Source of the DNA: Tulasnella sp. 424
Lineage: Eukaryota; Basidiomycota; Agaricomycetes; Cantharellales; Tulasnellaceae
DNA length: 64,000 nt
NCBI GenBank assembly: GCA_019633425.1
Contig: WSUB01000017.1
Coordinates: 124,001-188,000, forward strand
Direction of reading: 5' to 3'
Shown here one piece after another: positions 26,480 to 38,049 of the stretch; positions within the stretch are counted from its first letter, which is position 1; each line of letters begins with the position of its first letter. The translations under genes and the position numbers were made by a program. The notes under the pieces were generated by a model that was not told the DNA's origin, ran no database searches, and saw only the letters and a program-made list of their open reading frames with translations.

Positions 26480-27490
26480 GCCAAGTCTGGCCCCGGAAAC
26501 CCAAAGGCCGTGATGCCGGCTTATCCGGTTGAACAAACCCCCTCCCCACGCATTACGTCGGTCTCCGATACCGCGCAGCTCGCGTCTTCGAACCAAGAGA
26601 AGACCACCTCCCCCATGCGGTACAATCGACCAACTTGCTTCCATTATCGAACATCTGTCATCGCTGCACTTTGTGCCTAGCAGATTGGGCTTCCGGCGTT
26701 GGTCGATGGACTTCGTCCGCGTTCCTTCACGTCCAATGTGCGCAGTCCCGTGAGCCATGAGCGCAGCTCCGTTCAAGCTTGTAACTTTACCCAAAGTAAT
26801 TTGCACTAAGTATACCATATCTTCTTCACACGGTACTCGTTCGCTTTAACCGCCGGCAGCAAATTTGAAGCGATACCGTGGAAGTCCTCATATCTCTGCC
26901 GGCTCGGGCAAGAGCGTTCCCGCCCGTTCTTTATCAAGATATCACCATGCGGTACTTGTCGGGCTACTCCATGAAGGTGGATATTTCCGGACTTTAAGGG
27001 GTTCTTTTGCTCTATCTATCCTCCCCGCCCACTTGTTGCGTGCCTTCCCCGAAAATAGATGTCTTGGCACTCGCCAAGCCCCGAGAGCAGGTTCACGTAC
27101 GAGATTTGAGATTATTCCGAAGGATTACCTGTTCTTCCTATCGGGTTTCTTTCTACTGCGGCCCTTAGTACCATGTCAGCAAACCTTCAGCATCCGATAC
27201 CCTTCTCTTCCGTTCTCGTTATCCAAACACGTTTCCTTATAGCTATCACGGTCTATGTTCCGGGACGATCGCTCTTCCCTTCTGTCGTACTTTGAATGGT
27301 GAGGTGATTCTTCCACTGGTTCTATTTTCATTTTGTCCAACAATTTCTTCGCAAGCACCAAACGTGCCTGAGACTCGCGAGACGCTTACAATGAAGGAGC
27401 TTAGAATCGACAACGGAGAATTACGGATTCCACAGGAGCAGTTTGCTATACAATTCGTTTCTGTCCCCTACATTCGAATCTCCTAAATTG
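26480..27490. other. Intergenic stretch between CNT copy B and the F-box array
   Basis: About 1 kb without a supported gene. Overlapping frames of up to 135 codons (26411-26818, minus) lack motifs and oppose equally long frames on the other strand. The right end (27410-27490) is the 3' flank of the first F-box array copy and is repeated downstream of copy 2 near 29800-29860. Confidence 0.45.
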
Positions 27491-27497
27491 ACCCAGC

Positions 27498-29478
27498 CTA
27501 AGGCGTCACGTCCGTCTCGACGATTTCGGCTTCGCTACTATCGTCCCCATGTTCATCTTCGACTTCACCTTCATCGCTATCAGGATAGTGCGGGTACCAA
27601 TCCGACTCTTCAGATGAAATTGATGATGAACCGTCATGATCATCGGCCGGCCCCGAGTGTGTATCTTTTAAGGTCTTTATGTCTTTAACCCCTGGAACTG
27701 CAAGGATGTCACGAGTAATCTTTCTCGGAAGCTTCTTCATCCCTTCTCCCCAAATAATTGACAAGCCTCTCCCTGTAGCGGCATTGGCTTCCCGCGCCTC
27801 TCCTTCACCCTTGCTGGATGGGTTCGTAATGCAAAAGAACCGCTCCTTCACCACCCGTAAAAGCTGCTTCCCATCGACTGAACAGTAGGAAAATCGGAGG
27901 GTTTGAAGATGCAAGAACGGCCCTATCGTACTACCCGAGGCGGAAACGACGGGGATTTCGAGTCGTCGCGCCAGACCCGAACCCACGGGTCTTTCAACAT
28001 TGGAACTACCCATCACCTCCAGTCCGACCACACTCTCCAGATCTTGAAAATAAAAAACGTGTTCCAGTTTGCATCGGTTATTGTCTACCCAGTACTGGAG
28101 CTGGAGATTCGGCTTCGCCTCCGTCCACGCCTCGACCAGTTCCCTTCGAGTCCATTCCACGCCGACGTTGCGTTCCACTCCTCTCAGCACCATCGAGTAT
28201 TTCGGGTTCGATTTGGGGCTCCCGAGCGTGTGACACTCGAACTCTCGGTCCCAAAACTCCACCCGTGCTGTTGGGGGCTTCGGCCTCGAAAGACGATCAC
28301 CTCCACGAGTGAAGATCTCAATTGGCCGGGGGATGAGATGGAGGAAATCTTCTGGCGTAACATCTGAATCACCGTATATACCGATTTCTATGGCGAAGGA
28401 GACGCATGCAGGGAATCGGAGACGCCGCAGCATGCGCATGACTGGTATATCTTGGACTTGCCTCTCAAATTGAATCTCCGCGATGTTCGTGAAAGTGAAA
28501 TCCGTCAACCGACTTAGGACAATCGGCTCGTAGTCCTTAGGGGGGTGGGTATATGGACGGAACGTGATGAAGTGGATTCGAAGTATGCGGAGGTTCGGGT
28601 TCTCAGCAATGATGCCGAAGAGGGTTTCCATGTCTAGCATGAAGCAATCTTCTATCTCCAGGACGGTTAACCTGTGACAACTGACTCCAATCCAATCCGT
28701 GTCTCTCCACCGAACGGCTCTGAATTCCTCCAAATCTGCCAGCTCTCCCCTGAATAGGAGACTAGGGGGACCAGGGCCGAACCGCAGATAGCCGAACTTC
28801 GTTGATAGAACCATTCGCTTCAGACGTGGAGCTGGACTCGAGAAGTATTTTTCAACCAAGAGTCCGTGTGGCTCTTGAATCACCACGTACTCCCATCGGT
28901 CGAGGTGAACCAACGCCTGCTCCAAAAACGGTGACGATTCTCCATTTCCTAACTTGCCGTCGTATTTCAATCGAAGATTCTGTTTTTGGGATTTCTGAAG
29001 AGCTTGTGATACGAACTCTATGTGGTCGTCTGAGGAGAGCTGAGTCCAGAGTGAGGGTGTCCAGTCGATCAGGTCGCGCCACATCCAGGAGACAGAGCGT
29101 AAGGCATGGAGCCTGGCGACAAAGTTCCGGCGACGCTGGCCATTTGAAGCGAAGAGGATCAGATGGAAAATGCTCTGGAGGAGCTCGATAGGGAGTTTGT
29201 AGACTAGCGTGAGGCTGTTCCGGTGTCGAAGCCACGCAAATGTCTTTGTGCGGACCGACTTTGCAATGGCTGCCTGAAAGTCGGCGAACTTGTCTAGTGT
29301 GGCCAAGGTCTCTCCGAATGTTTTCTCCGTGCTTTGGTTGTCACACATGTACCATCGTCAGCCCTTTATTTACCTTTGGGTTGCACCATGCTTACCCAGT
29401 TCCAGGACCGTTAAGTTTGGTAAAGGACTCGACGATATCCCCTGCACATCGCTCGACACTGATGTCAAAATCTTGCAT
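27498..29478 (-). CDS. F-box-like array protein, copy 1
   Basis: Two exons on the minus strand: 29396-29478 (83 nt) and 27498-29331, encoding 638 aa. Exon 1 gives MQDFDISVERCAGDIVESF plus nine residues and ends in phase 2 at GTAAGC; exon 2 begins after CCAAAG. The F-box-like region is about residues 68-125, with LVYKLPIELLQSIFHLIL, the FASNGQRRRNF block and SVSWMWRDLIDWTPSLWTQL. Long LRR-like segments follow (LTVLEIEDCFMLDMETLFG, LRILRIHFITF, LRTLRFSYC). The protein ends in an acidic, Ser-rich tail containing SSEESDWYP. By domain it should be an SCF ubiquitin-ligase substrate adaptor; substrate unknown. First copy of a same-strand array reaching to 44 kb. Confidence 0.88.
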
Positions 29479-29559
29479 GAAAGGAAAGAAGTTATCGTAG
29501 GTTAAGCGGCAAAAAGAGATAGGGGCCGCAGCTGGCCGTGTCTCGAGTCGATTTCATGA

Positions 29560-29815
29560 TGAGTCATAACGACATATCATGCACAGCCTTGCCTTCCCGA
29601 ACCCCGAGTTTCTGTCGGGCCTGTCGGCACTCTTGCTGAAGTGCTGCCTGTACACTATAGGATCCTTTCAAGTTGTCCCAGAATAATTGACAGGCCTCAC
29701 CCTTGGCGGCATTGGCTTCCTGCTTGTCTCCTTCACCCTCGCTAGACAGGATCGTAATCCAAGCGAAACACTCCTTAGCCATCCGTAGAACCTCACGGAT
29801 AGTTACGGATTCCAC
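29560..29815 (-). pseudogene. Orphan C-terminal fragment of the F-box array family
   Basis: About 250 bp between copies 1 and 2. The translated frame reads RMAKECFAWITILSSEGEG and then QEANAAKGEA, matching RMAKERGAWIT and SSEGEGEKANAA of copies 2 and 3. Shortly after, the match is lost. The fragment has no F-box, no exon 1 and no acidic tail, and it abuts the 3' flank of copy 2. It is most likely a leftover of a deleted or rearranged copy. Confidence 0.8.
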
Positions 29816-29869
29816 TGGAGCAATTTACTATATAATTCGTTTCTGTCGCCTACATTCGAATCACCCGGC

Positions 29870-31859
29870 CTAAGGCACTACGTCCGTTTCGACGGTTTCA
29901 GCATCGCTACTATCGTCCCCGTGTCCGACTCCGCCTATGTTTAGATCGAACACACGATCGGGCGGGTACCAATCCGACTCTTCAGATGAAGTCGATAATG
30001 ACCCATCATCGTCATCCGCCAACTGCGAGTCTTGATTTTCTAGGAACTTGATGTCTTTAACCCCTGGAGCTGCACAGATCTCGCGAATGATCGCCTTTGA
30101 GAACTTCTTCATCCCTGCTCCCACAATGATTGACAAACCCCCCCCTACGGCGGCATTGGCTTTCTCCCCTTCACCCTCGCTAGATAGGTTCGTAATCCAA
30201 GCTCCCCGCTCCTTCGCCATCCGTAGAAGCTTCTTCCCGTTGATTGCACATTTAGAAAGTCGGAGGGTTCGAAGACGCAAGAACGGCCCTATTGTGGTAC
30301 CAGAAGCGGAAATGACGGGAGTCCCGAGGCGTTGCACTAGACCCGAAACCTCGGGTATTCCAACCATTAGGCTGCCATCCACCTCCAATTCGACCACACT
30401 TTCCAAATGCTGAAGGTCAAAAGCATCGCCCTCGGGTCGTTCGTCGTCTACCCGGTACCACTGGCAGAGCTTGAGATCCAGCTTCGTCTCCGTCCATACC
30501 TCCACCAGTTCTCTTCGAGTCCATTCCGCACACGCGCTGCGATGCGCACCATGCAACACCATCGAGTATTTAGGACCCGACTTGGTATTTCCGAAAGCTT
30601 CACAATTGAACCCGTACCGCCACTTCACCTGGGCAACTGGGGGCTTCGACCCGGAACCCTGACCACCTCCACGAGTGAAGATTTCGATTGGCCGGGGTAT
30701 AAGGCGGAAGAAACCCTCTGGCGTAACGTCCGAGTCACCGTATATGCCTATTCCTACGGTGAAGGAGACACATGCAGGAAATCGGAGACGTTGCAGTATG
30801 CGCATAACCGGAACGTCTTCACTTTGCATGCGACTTTCAATCGTGAGCTCCCTCATATCGGTGATGGTGAAATCCGTCAACCGACCTAATACGAGCGGCT
30901 CGTGGGATAGAGGAGGGTGGGTATATTCACGGAATGTGATGAAGTGCAGCCGGATGATGCGGAGGTCTATATTCTCGGCTATGATGCCGAAGAGGGTTTC
31001 CATGTCGAGCCCGAAGCAATCTTCTATCTCCAGGACGGTTAACCTGTGACAGTGAACATCGGCCCAGTTCATGTCCTTCCATCGAACTGCCCTGAATTCC
31101 TCCAGATTTACCAAGTTTCCTCCGAATAAGAGGCCAGTGGGGCGGGGGCCGAACTCTACAGTGCCCGACTCCGTTGATAGAACCATTCCTTTGAGACGAG
31201 GAGCTGGAGCCGTGAAGTACTTTTCGACCAGAAGTCCGTGTGGTTCTCGAATCGCCACATACTCCCATCTGTCGAGATGGACAAACGCCTTCTCCAAAAA
31301 CGGTGACGATTTATCGTTTCCCAACTTCCCGTCGTATTTCAATTGAAGGGTCTGTTTTTGGGATTTTTGAAGAGCATGTGACACGAAGTCTATGTGGTCG
31401 TCTGAGGAGAGTTGGGCCCAGAATAAGGGTGTCTGGTCGATCACGTCGCGCCAAAGGGAACAGGTAGAGCGTAAAGCCTGGAGCCTGCCGACAAAGTGCC
31501 GGCGCCTCCGCCCACTCGAGGCGAAGAGGATATGACGGAGAATGGGTTGGAGGATCTCGATAGGGAGTTGGTGGATCGGTGCGAGGCTGTTTCGGCGTCG
31601 AAGCCATCTGGATGTCTTGGTGTTGACCGCGGTTGCAACGGTCGCCCGAAAGTCGTTGAACTTGTCCAGCATGGCCGATGTGTCTCCGAATGTGTTCTCC
31701 GTCCTTTTTTTCGTCAGGCACTGTCCATCGTCAGCCCTCTCGTTTCAGACCTTGTTTGACTCCGTACCATACTTACCCGGTTCCAGGGCCGTTAAGACTG
31801 GTAAAGGACTCGATAACATCCTCCGCACATCGCTCGACATTGCCGTCAAAGTCTTGCAT
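29870..31859 (-). CDS. F-box-like array protein, copy 2
   Basis: Two exons: 31777-31859 (83 nt) and 29870-31703, encoding 638 aa. Exon 1 gives MQDFDGNVERCAEDVIESF; exon 2 starts with GTENTFGDTSAMLDKFND. The F-box-like region (LAPIHQLPIEILQPILRHIL, then SGRRRRHFVGRLQALRST and WRDVIDQTPLFWAQLSS) is intact. The rest matches copy 1 along its length, ending SSEESDWYPPDRVFDL and ETDVVP. Copies 2 and 3 are closest to each other: their coding regions and some 300 bp of 5' flank are alignable. There is no ATG at the start of exon 2 corresponding to that in copy 3 (ACG instead), which supports exon 1 as the true start. Confidence 0.88.
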
Positions 31860-31941
31860 GAAAGGATGGGAGTAATCGTTGGCTAAGTGGTGGAAGAGCT
31901 GGGTGTGTCAAGGGCGTGTGGAGGTCCGAGGTAATATATAA

Positions 31942-32070
31942 ATGTCCTTTCGGTTTTGGTAAGGCCGACACAGCCTTGCCTTTCCAACCCTTGAGGTCCA
32001 ACTCGGATGTCCTTTCGGTTTGATGAAGCCGACACAGCTTTGCCCTTCCAAACCTTGAGGTTCGTGTCGG
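31942..32070. repeat. 65-bp tandem repeat upstream of copy 2
   Basis: Two imperfect units, 31942-32006 and 32007 to about 32070, each starting ATGTCCTTTCGGTTT and containing GCCGACACAGC and CCCTTCCAAACCTTGAGG-like sequence. The matching flank of copy 3 (about 34521-34580) has only one unit. It lies about 85 bp upstream of the copy 2 start, so it may affect its promoter. Confidence 0.8.
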
Positions 32071-32452
32071 CGGTCCTGCCGAAGCGTTGACTTGTGTATT
32101 TAGATTCCGTTGACAACAGCAACGATATTGGAATGGTTCGGTTGATAGGACGGGACTGCCGTGAACTGTGAGCCCGTAAGCGACGGCGGAAACTTTCTTC
32201 AACACGACTCTCATCGCACCGGGTGCTTCAGCGTGGTGGCTCGCCGGGAGGGAGATGTTGGAATTTTAGACTAGACTGCTAAACAAGACTACAGCATCCA
32301 CAACAACCCATCCCCTGAACGACTTTCAGCGACGGAGGCTAAGCGGAAACCCTCAGAATCAACAGCAGGGAGTTCTCGATTTACCCGGAACAATCTGTCA
32401 TAGAATTCCTTTCTGTGAATCACTATGTATATATCGAACTCTGGTTAATCCC

Positions 32453-34456
32453 CTAGTCTGACCCACTGGGGGGCGTTACGCCCGTGTCGACGGTTTCAGC
32501 ATCACTGCTAGTATCTCCATACCGATCTTCATCGCTCTCAGGATAGTTCGGGGACCAATCCGACTCTTGAGATGAAGTCGATAATGAACCATCATGTTCA
32601 TCAACCAACTGCGAATCATGATTCTCCAAGACCTTGATGTCTTTAATCCCTGGAGCTGCAAGGATGTCGCGCCGGGTAATTGTCTTTGAAAACTTCTTCA
32701 TCCCTTCTCCCAAAATAATTGACAAGCCTCCCCCTATGGCGGCATTGGCTTCCTGCTGCTCCCCGTCACCCTCGCTAGATACGTTCGTAATCCAAGCTCC
32801 CCGCTCCTTCGCCATCCGGAGAAGCTCCTTCCCATCGATTGCACATTTAGAAAGTCGGAGGGTTCGAAGACGCAAGAACGGCCCTGTTATGGTACCAGAA
32901 GCGGAAATAACGGGAGTTCCGAGTCGCTGCGCTACACCCGAAACCTCGGGTATTCCAAACCTTGGGCTGCCATCCACCTCCAATTCGACCACGCTTACCA
33001 AATCCTGAAGATCAAGAATATCGTCCATCTTGGTTCGTTCATCGTCTACCCAGTACCGGAGCTGGAGATCTGGCTTCGTCTCCGTCCATACATCCACCAG
33101 TTCTCTTCGAGTCCATTCCACACCCGCGCTGCGATGCGCGCCATTCAACACCATCGAGTATTTAGGACTCGACTTGGCATTTCCGAAAGCTTCGCACCCG
33201 ATTCCGTAGGGCCAAAACTTCACCCGGGCAACTGGGGGCTTCGACCTAGAAACCTGACCACCTCCACGAGTGAAGATCTCGATTGGCCGGGGTATAAGAC
33301 GGAAGAAATCCTCTGGCGTAACGTCCGAGACGCCGTATACGCCTATTTCTACGGTGAAGGAGACACATGCAGGGAATCGAAGACGTTGCAGCATGCGCAT
33401 AACCGGAACGTCTTCACTTTGCCGATGATTTTCACTCGTGAGCTCCGCGATATTTGTGATAGTAACATCCGTCAACCGAGGTAAAACGAGCGGCTCGTGG
33501 GATCGAGGAGGGTGGGTATATTCGCTGAATGTGATGAAATGCATTCGGAGGATGCGGAGGTCCATGTTCTCGGCTATTATGCCGAAGAGGGTTTCCATGT
33601 CGAGCCAGAAATAATCTTCTATCTCCAAGACGGTTAACCTGTGACAGTGAACATCGGCCCAGTTCATGTCCTTCCATCGAACTGCTCTGAATTCCTCCAA
33701 ATTTGCCAGATTCCCTCCGAACAAGAGGCCAGGGGGGCTGGGGCCGAACTCTACAAAGCCCATCTGCGTTGATAGAACCATTCCTTTGAGACGAGGAGCT
33801 GGAGTCGTGAAGTACTTTTCAACCAGGATGCCGTGTGGTTCTTGGATCGCCACATACTCCCATCGGTCGAGGTGGACAAATGCCTTCTCCAAAAACGGTG
33901 ATGATGTCGGTTCATTCCCAAACTTCCCGAGGTATTTCAATTGAAGGGTCAGGTTTTGAGATTTTTGAAGAGCCTCTGATACGAAATGGATATGGTCCTC
34001 TGAGGAGAGTTGGACCCAGAATGAGGGTGTCCGGTCGATCAGCTCGCGCCAAAGGGAGGAAGTCGAACGCAAGGCCTGGAGCCTGGCGACAAAGCGCCGG
34101 CGCCTCCGCCCACTCGAAGCGAAGAGCATATGGCGAAAAATGGATTGGATGATCTCGATAGGAAGTTTGTGGATCGGTGCAAGGCTGTTCCGGCGTCGAA
34201 GCCATCTGGATGCCTTCGTGCTGACCGCGGTTGCAATGGCTGCCCGAAAGTCGTTGAACTTGTCCAGCATGGCCGATATGTCTCCGAATGTGTTCTCCAT
34301 CCTTTATTCATCAGACATTGCCCATCGTCAGCCCTCTCGTTTTAGACCTTATTTGACTTCGTACCATACTTACCCGGTACCGGGACCGTTCAAATTGATA
34401 AAGGACTTGATAACATCCTCCGCACATCGCTCGACAGTGCCGTCAAAGTCGTGCAT
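32453..34456 (-). CDS. F-box-like array protein, copy 3
   Basis: Two exons: 34374-34456 (83 nt) and 32453-34301, encoding 643 aa. Exon 1 gives MHDFDGTVERCAEDVIKSF; it ends in phase 2 at GTAAGT, and exon 2 joins after AATAAAG as GMENTFGDISAMLDKFND. F-box-like region about residues 68-125 (LAPIHKLPIEIIQSIFRHML). LRR-like repeats and the C-terminal block EANAAIGGGLSIILGEGMKKF are followed by APGIKDIKVLENHDSQL, then an acidic tail in which the family motif reads SSQESDWSP. An internal ATG at the start of exon 2 could allow a shorter form lacking the 28-residue head. Confidence 0.88.
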
Positions 34457-34989
34457 GAAAAGGATGGGAGTAATCGTTGGCTAAGTAGTGGAAGAGCTGG
34501 ATGCGCTCAGGGCGTGTGGAGGATGTCCTTTCGGTTGTGTAAGGCAGGCACAGCCCTGCCCTTCCAAACCTCGAGGTTCGTGTCGGTGGTCCTGTGCCGA
34601 AGCGTTGACTTGTGTATTTGGATTCTCTAGTAACAACGGCAACGATATTGGAATGGTCCGGTTGACTGGACTATCGTGAGCTGTAAGCCTAAGCGTATGG
34701 GTTGAAGAAAGTGTTCTTCGACATGCCAGCAGCTGTGTTGGGCAATCCTGGTGCGCTTCAGCGCCAAGGGGTACCATTTAACCAGCTTGGAGACAGGGAC
34801 ACGAGTTAGATTGGTATGGTCTGACTGGCATGGTTACATCGTAGTGGAGTAGGTGTAGGCGAACTCGTCAGTCCAAAAGGTGACATGGGCAACATTGGAA
34901 CCATGACAATATTCCTGCAGGGGGGATTGGCCAGGGAGGGAGTTTGGGATTTTAGACCGGACCGCCAAACAAGACACAACAGAACTCAC

Positions 34990-35620
34990 TGTCACCTCCC
35001 AACAAGCTAGTTCCAGCAATGGAGATCTCTCTCCTTTTACGCTTCAGCTTACCTCCGCGCTTGGTCACGGTGCCGTGGGCTCGGTGTATCAAGGACATAT
35101 CCATGGTCTGTCCACGCAGATCGTTGCGAAAATTCTACCCGCGGACCGCATGGACCATGGGTTAGAAATATAGAGGAGGCTCAGTAGGCTTTCTGGCATT
35201 TCGATACCCGGTTTGTTCGGAGCATATGCGGTTGAGGGGAAGGATGGATGCGAGGATACCGGCGCCTTGGTCCAACAATATGCAGGAGTAACTCTTTCGT
35301 CTTTTAACGTTCTATAAGTCATGAACAGAGGTGAGTTGTTAGATCACATTTTACCTGGCATATAAGCATACAGAGAGTCATATCCATCTTCAGACTCCAG
35401 CTCTACCGTATCGTGGCAAGCATCCACGAAGCCGGTGTTGAGCATGAAGACACAATGCCGCATAACGTAACCCTCAACAGCGACGGACGGGTGATGGTTC
35501 TTGATTTTAGCCATTCCAGCTATCATCAATGCGAAGGGGAAACAAATTGCGGCGAGCTACAGTTCCTCCGTCGGGAACTTGAGTTACCCGAATGGTTTTG
35601 TCCTCGCTCTTCTCCATGAA
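34990..35620 (+). pseudogene. Protein-kinase-like relic inside the F-box array
   Basis: Plus-strand remains of a small fungal Ser/Thr-kinase-like gene. The first part (from about 35030) reads TSALGHGAVGSVYQGHI, a glycine-rich loop, then IVAKILP with the VAIK-type Lys. A stop (TAG) interrupts LEI/RRLSRLSG, and another (TAA) follows SSFNVL. An intron-like segment GTGAGTTG to ATCTTCAG separates the second part (35394-35620), which reads IHEAGVEHEDTMPHNVTL and GRVMVLDFSH, the counterparts of the HxDxxxxN catalytic loop and the DFG site. The product ends soon afterwards at FCPRSSP. At least two nonsense codons mean it is not functional as a kinase. It is the only plus-strand element recognised within the array. 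Confidence 0.75.
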
Positions 35621-35986
35621 ATGAAGCTTGTTTCAAATTGCCCTCAATTTCAGACCGAGGTGTGAAGCTCGTTTCCTCAGATACTATTGCCTTAAGAAAC
35701 AGCTATTCCGAGCTTGTAAAATCCTGGTAGGTAATTTCCCTTTTAATAAGAACGCATTGTGCATCAAAGGCCAGTATGCTGGGAGCCGCTCAATTTCGCC
35801 AGGCCTGCTGTCGCGCCATTAAACTTGCCATATTTGTCCTTGTGGGACATGTTTCATATACATCACGATCCTTTCCTGACAACAAGCTAACTGTAACCTT
35901 AACGCTATTCCTATTCTGAACGAGGACCTGAAGACCGCCAACACCGAAACTCCGCATCTGCCCGTCTATGCCGCATCTCCTGAACG

Positions 35987-37960
35987 TCACTCATCTGACC
36001 ATTCTTCGGCAGTATTTTCTTCACTACTAGTATCCTCGAAATCATCCGCGTAACGCGGATACCAATCTGACTCTTCGGACGATGATGAACCGTCGTCATC
36101 CGTGATCGGTGGGTCCGAGCGCCACCTAAGGTCTTTGACTCCCGGGGCTGAGCGGATGCCACGAGCAATCGAGTCGGAAAACCTTTGCATTCCTTTCCCT
36201 AAAACGACTGTGATGCCTCCTTCTGCCCGGACGTCGACCTTTTTCTTCTTCGCACCTTTCCGGCCTTTCAAGTTGCTGGATGGGTTCGTGATCCGAGCGA
36301 ACCGGTCTTTCACAATGCTCAGCATCTCTTTCCCAGTAACGGCACAGTGGTCAAGGCGGAGAGTACTAAGTCGCACGAACGGCCCTGTGACCGCTCCAGA
36401 GTGGGAAGTGAGGGGTGATGCAAGTCTCTTCGCAAGCCCCGAACCGACGCCGGGCTTCCCAACAAGCGGACTACCCATTACCTCCAGCTCGACCACGTGG
36501 TCTAGATCCCCAAGTTCAAAAATATCGTCTATCTTGTATTGGTCGTCGTCCACCCAGTACCGGAGCTGGAGGTCTGGCCTTGTTTCCGTCCACTCCGCCA
36601 CAAGTTCCTTTCTGATCCATTCGAATCCGAGGCTACGCGGAACGTTTCGAAGGAATAGACCGTACTTGAGACTTGACTTGGCGTTTCTAAACCCTTCACA
36701 CTGAAACTCGCCGGCCCAAAATGTGATGCGGGCGGCCGGAGGTTTGGAACTGAAGCCTTGAGTCTCCCCTCTGCGTTTGAAGGTCTCGATTGGGCTGGGG
36801 ATGAGACGGAAGAAATCCTTTTGCACCGCGTCGGAGGCATTGTAAAGGTCGATTTCTATGTCGAAGGAGGTACACGCGGGGATTTGAACGCGTTGCAGCA
36901 TCCTCATGACGGGGATATCACGGACTTGCCGCCGGTCTTCGCCCACCATCTCCGCAATGTTTGTAAACGTGAAGTCCGTCAGGCAGCGTAAGACGAGTGG
37001 CTGAGATTTTAGGGGAGAATGGTTATATTCACAAAATGTGATGAAGTGAATTCGGAGGATGCGAAGGTCCAGGTTCTCGGCTATGACGCCGAAGAGCGTC
37101 TCCATGTCGAGCGAGAAGTAGTCCTCGATTTCGAGGACACTCAGTTTGTGACAGTGAATGTCTGTCCAATCCATTTGCTTCCACCGAATGGCCCTGAACT
37201 CGTCCAAATCTGCTAACTCGCCTCCGAATAAGAGGGGTGGTGGCCGGGGACCGTACGCCACAAAGCCCATCTGAGTCGAGAGAACCATTCCTTTGAGACG
37301 AGGAGCTGGACTCGAGAAGTATTTCTCGACTAAGACTCCGTGTGGCTCTTGAATAACCACGTACTCCCATCGGTCCAGGTGGACGAAAGCCTTCTCCAGA
37401 AACGGCGACGACGATACTTCCTTCTCCAAACTTGCAACATACTTCAATTGAAGAGTCTGGTTTTGGGATTTTTGAAGAGCCTCTGAGACGAAGTCGATGT
37501 TGTCCTGAGAGGAGAGTTAGGTCCAGAACGGAGGCGAATGATCGATCAAATCGCGCCACATCCACGAGACGGAACGTAGGCCATTGAGTCTGGCGACAAA
37601 ATTCCGACATCTCCGACCACTTGAAGCGAAGAGGACGAGGCGAAAAATGAGTTGGAGGAGCTCGGTTGGGAGTTTGTGGATCCGTGCGAGGCTGTTCCGA
37701 TGGCGAATCCAGGTTGCAGTCTTTGCCCGAACGGCGTTCACAATAGCTCCTCGAAAGTCGTCGAACTTGTCCAGCATCGCTGATGTCTCTTCAAATGTTT
37801 CCTCCGACCTTTGCGTAACAAACGCGGTATATCGTGAGCCTCTCGCTATAGGAATCTTGGCTTGGTACGATGCTTACCCTGTTCCGAGCTCGTTGATATT
37901 GGTAAAGGACTCCACGACATCCTCTGCACATCGCTCGATGACGGAACCAAAGTCTTGCAT
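35987..37960 (-). pseudogene. F-box-like array copy 4, one premature stop
   Basis: Two exons as in the other copies: 37878-37960 (83 nt, MQDFGSVIERCAEDVVESF) and 35987-37808. The frame is open along its whole length except for one TAA at 37517-37519. The siblings have Gln (CAA) at this point: PPFWT-stop-LSSQDN here versus FWTQLSSDDH elsewhere, so a single C-to-T change accounts for it. Everything downstream, including LRR-like segments and the tail with SSEESDWYP, remains in frame for 500 codons. This indicates very recent loss, or a sequencing/assembly error, or stop readthrough. A restart at the ATG ending at 37447 would yield 486 aa without the F-box. Confidence 0.8.
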
Positions 37961-38049
37961 GATGGAGATAAAAGTGACTGCCCACCAGGTGGAGGAAAGG
38001 CAGAGGGCGTGGCTGGGCCAGTTCTTGGTGTCTGGAGTGCCCTTTTAAA

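Noticed and set aside
26411..26818. 135-codon minus-strand frame upstream of the CNT pair
   Set aside because: No start context, no motif, and opposed by an equally open frame on the other strand.
35987..37447. 486-aa frame as an independent gene
   Set aside because: It is the 3' part of F-box copy 4; the upstream part including exon 1 and the F-box is present and in frame apart from one stop.
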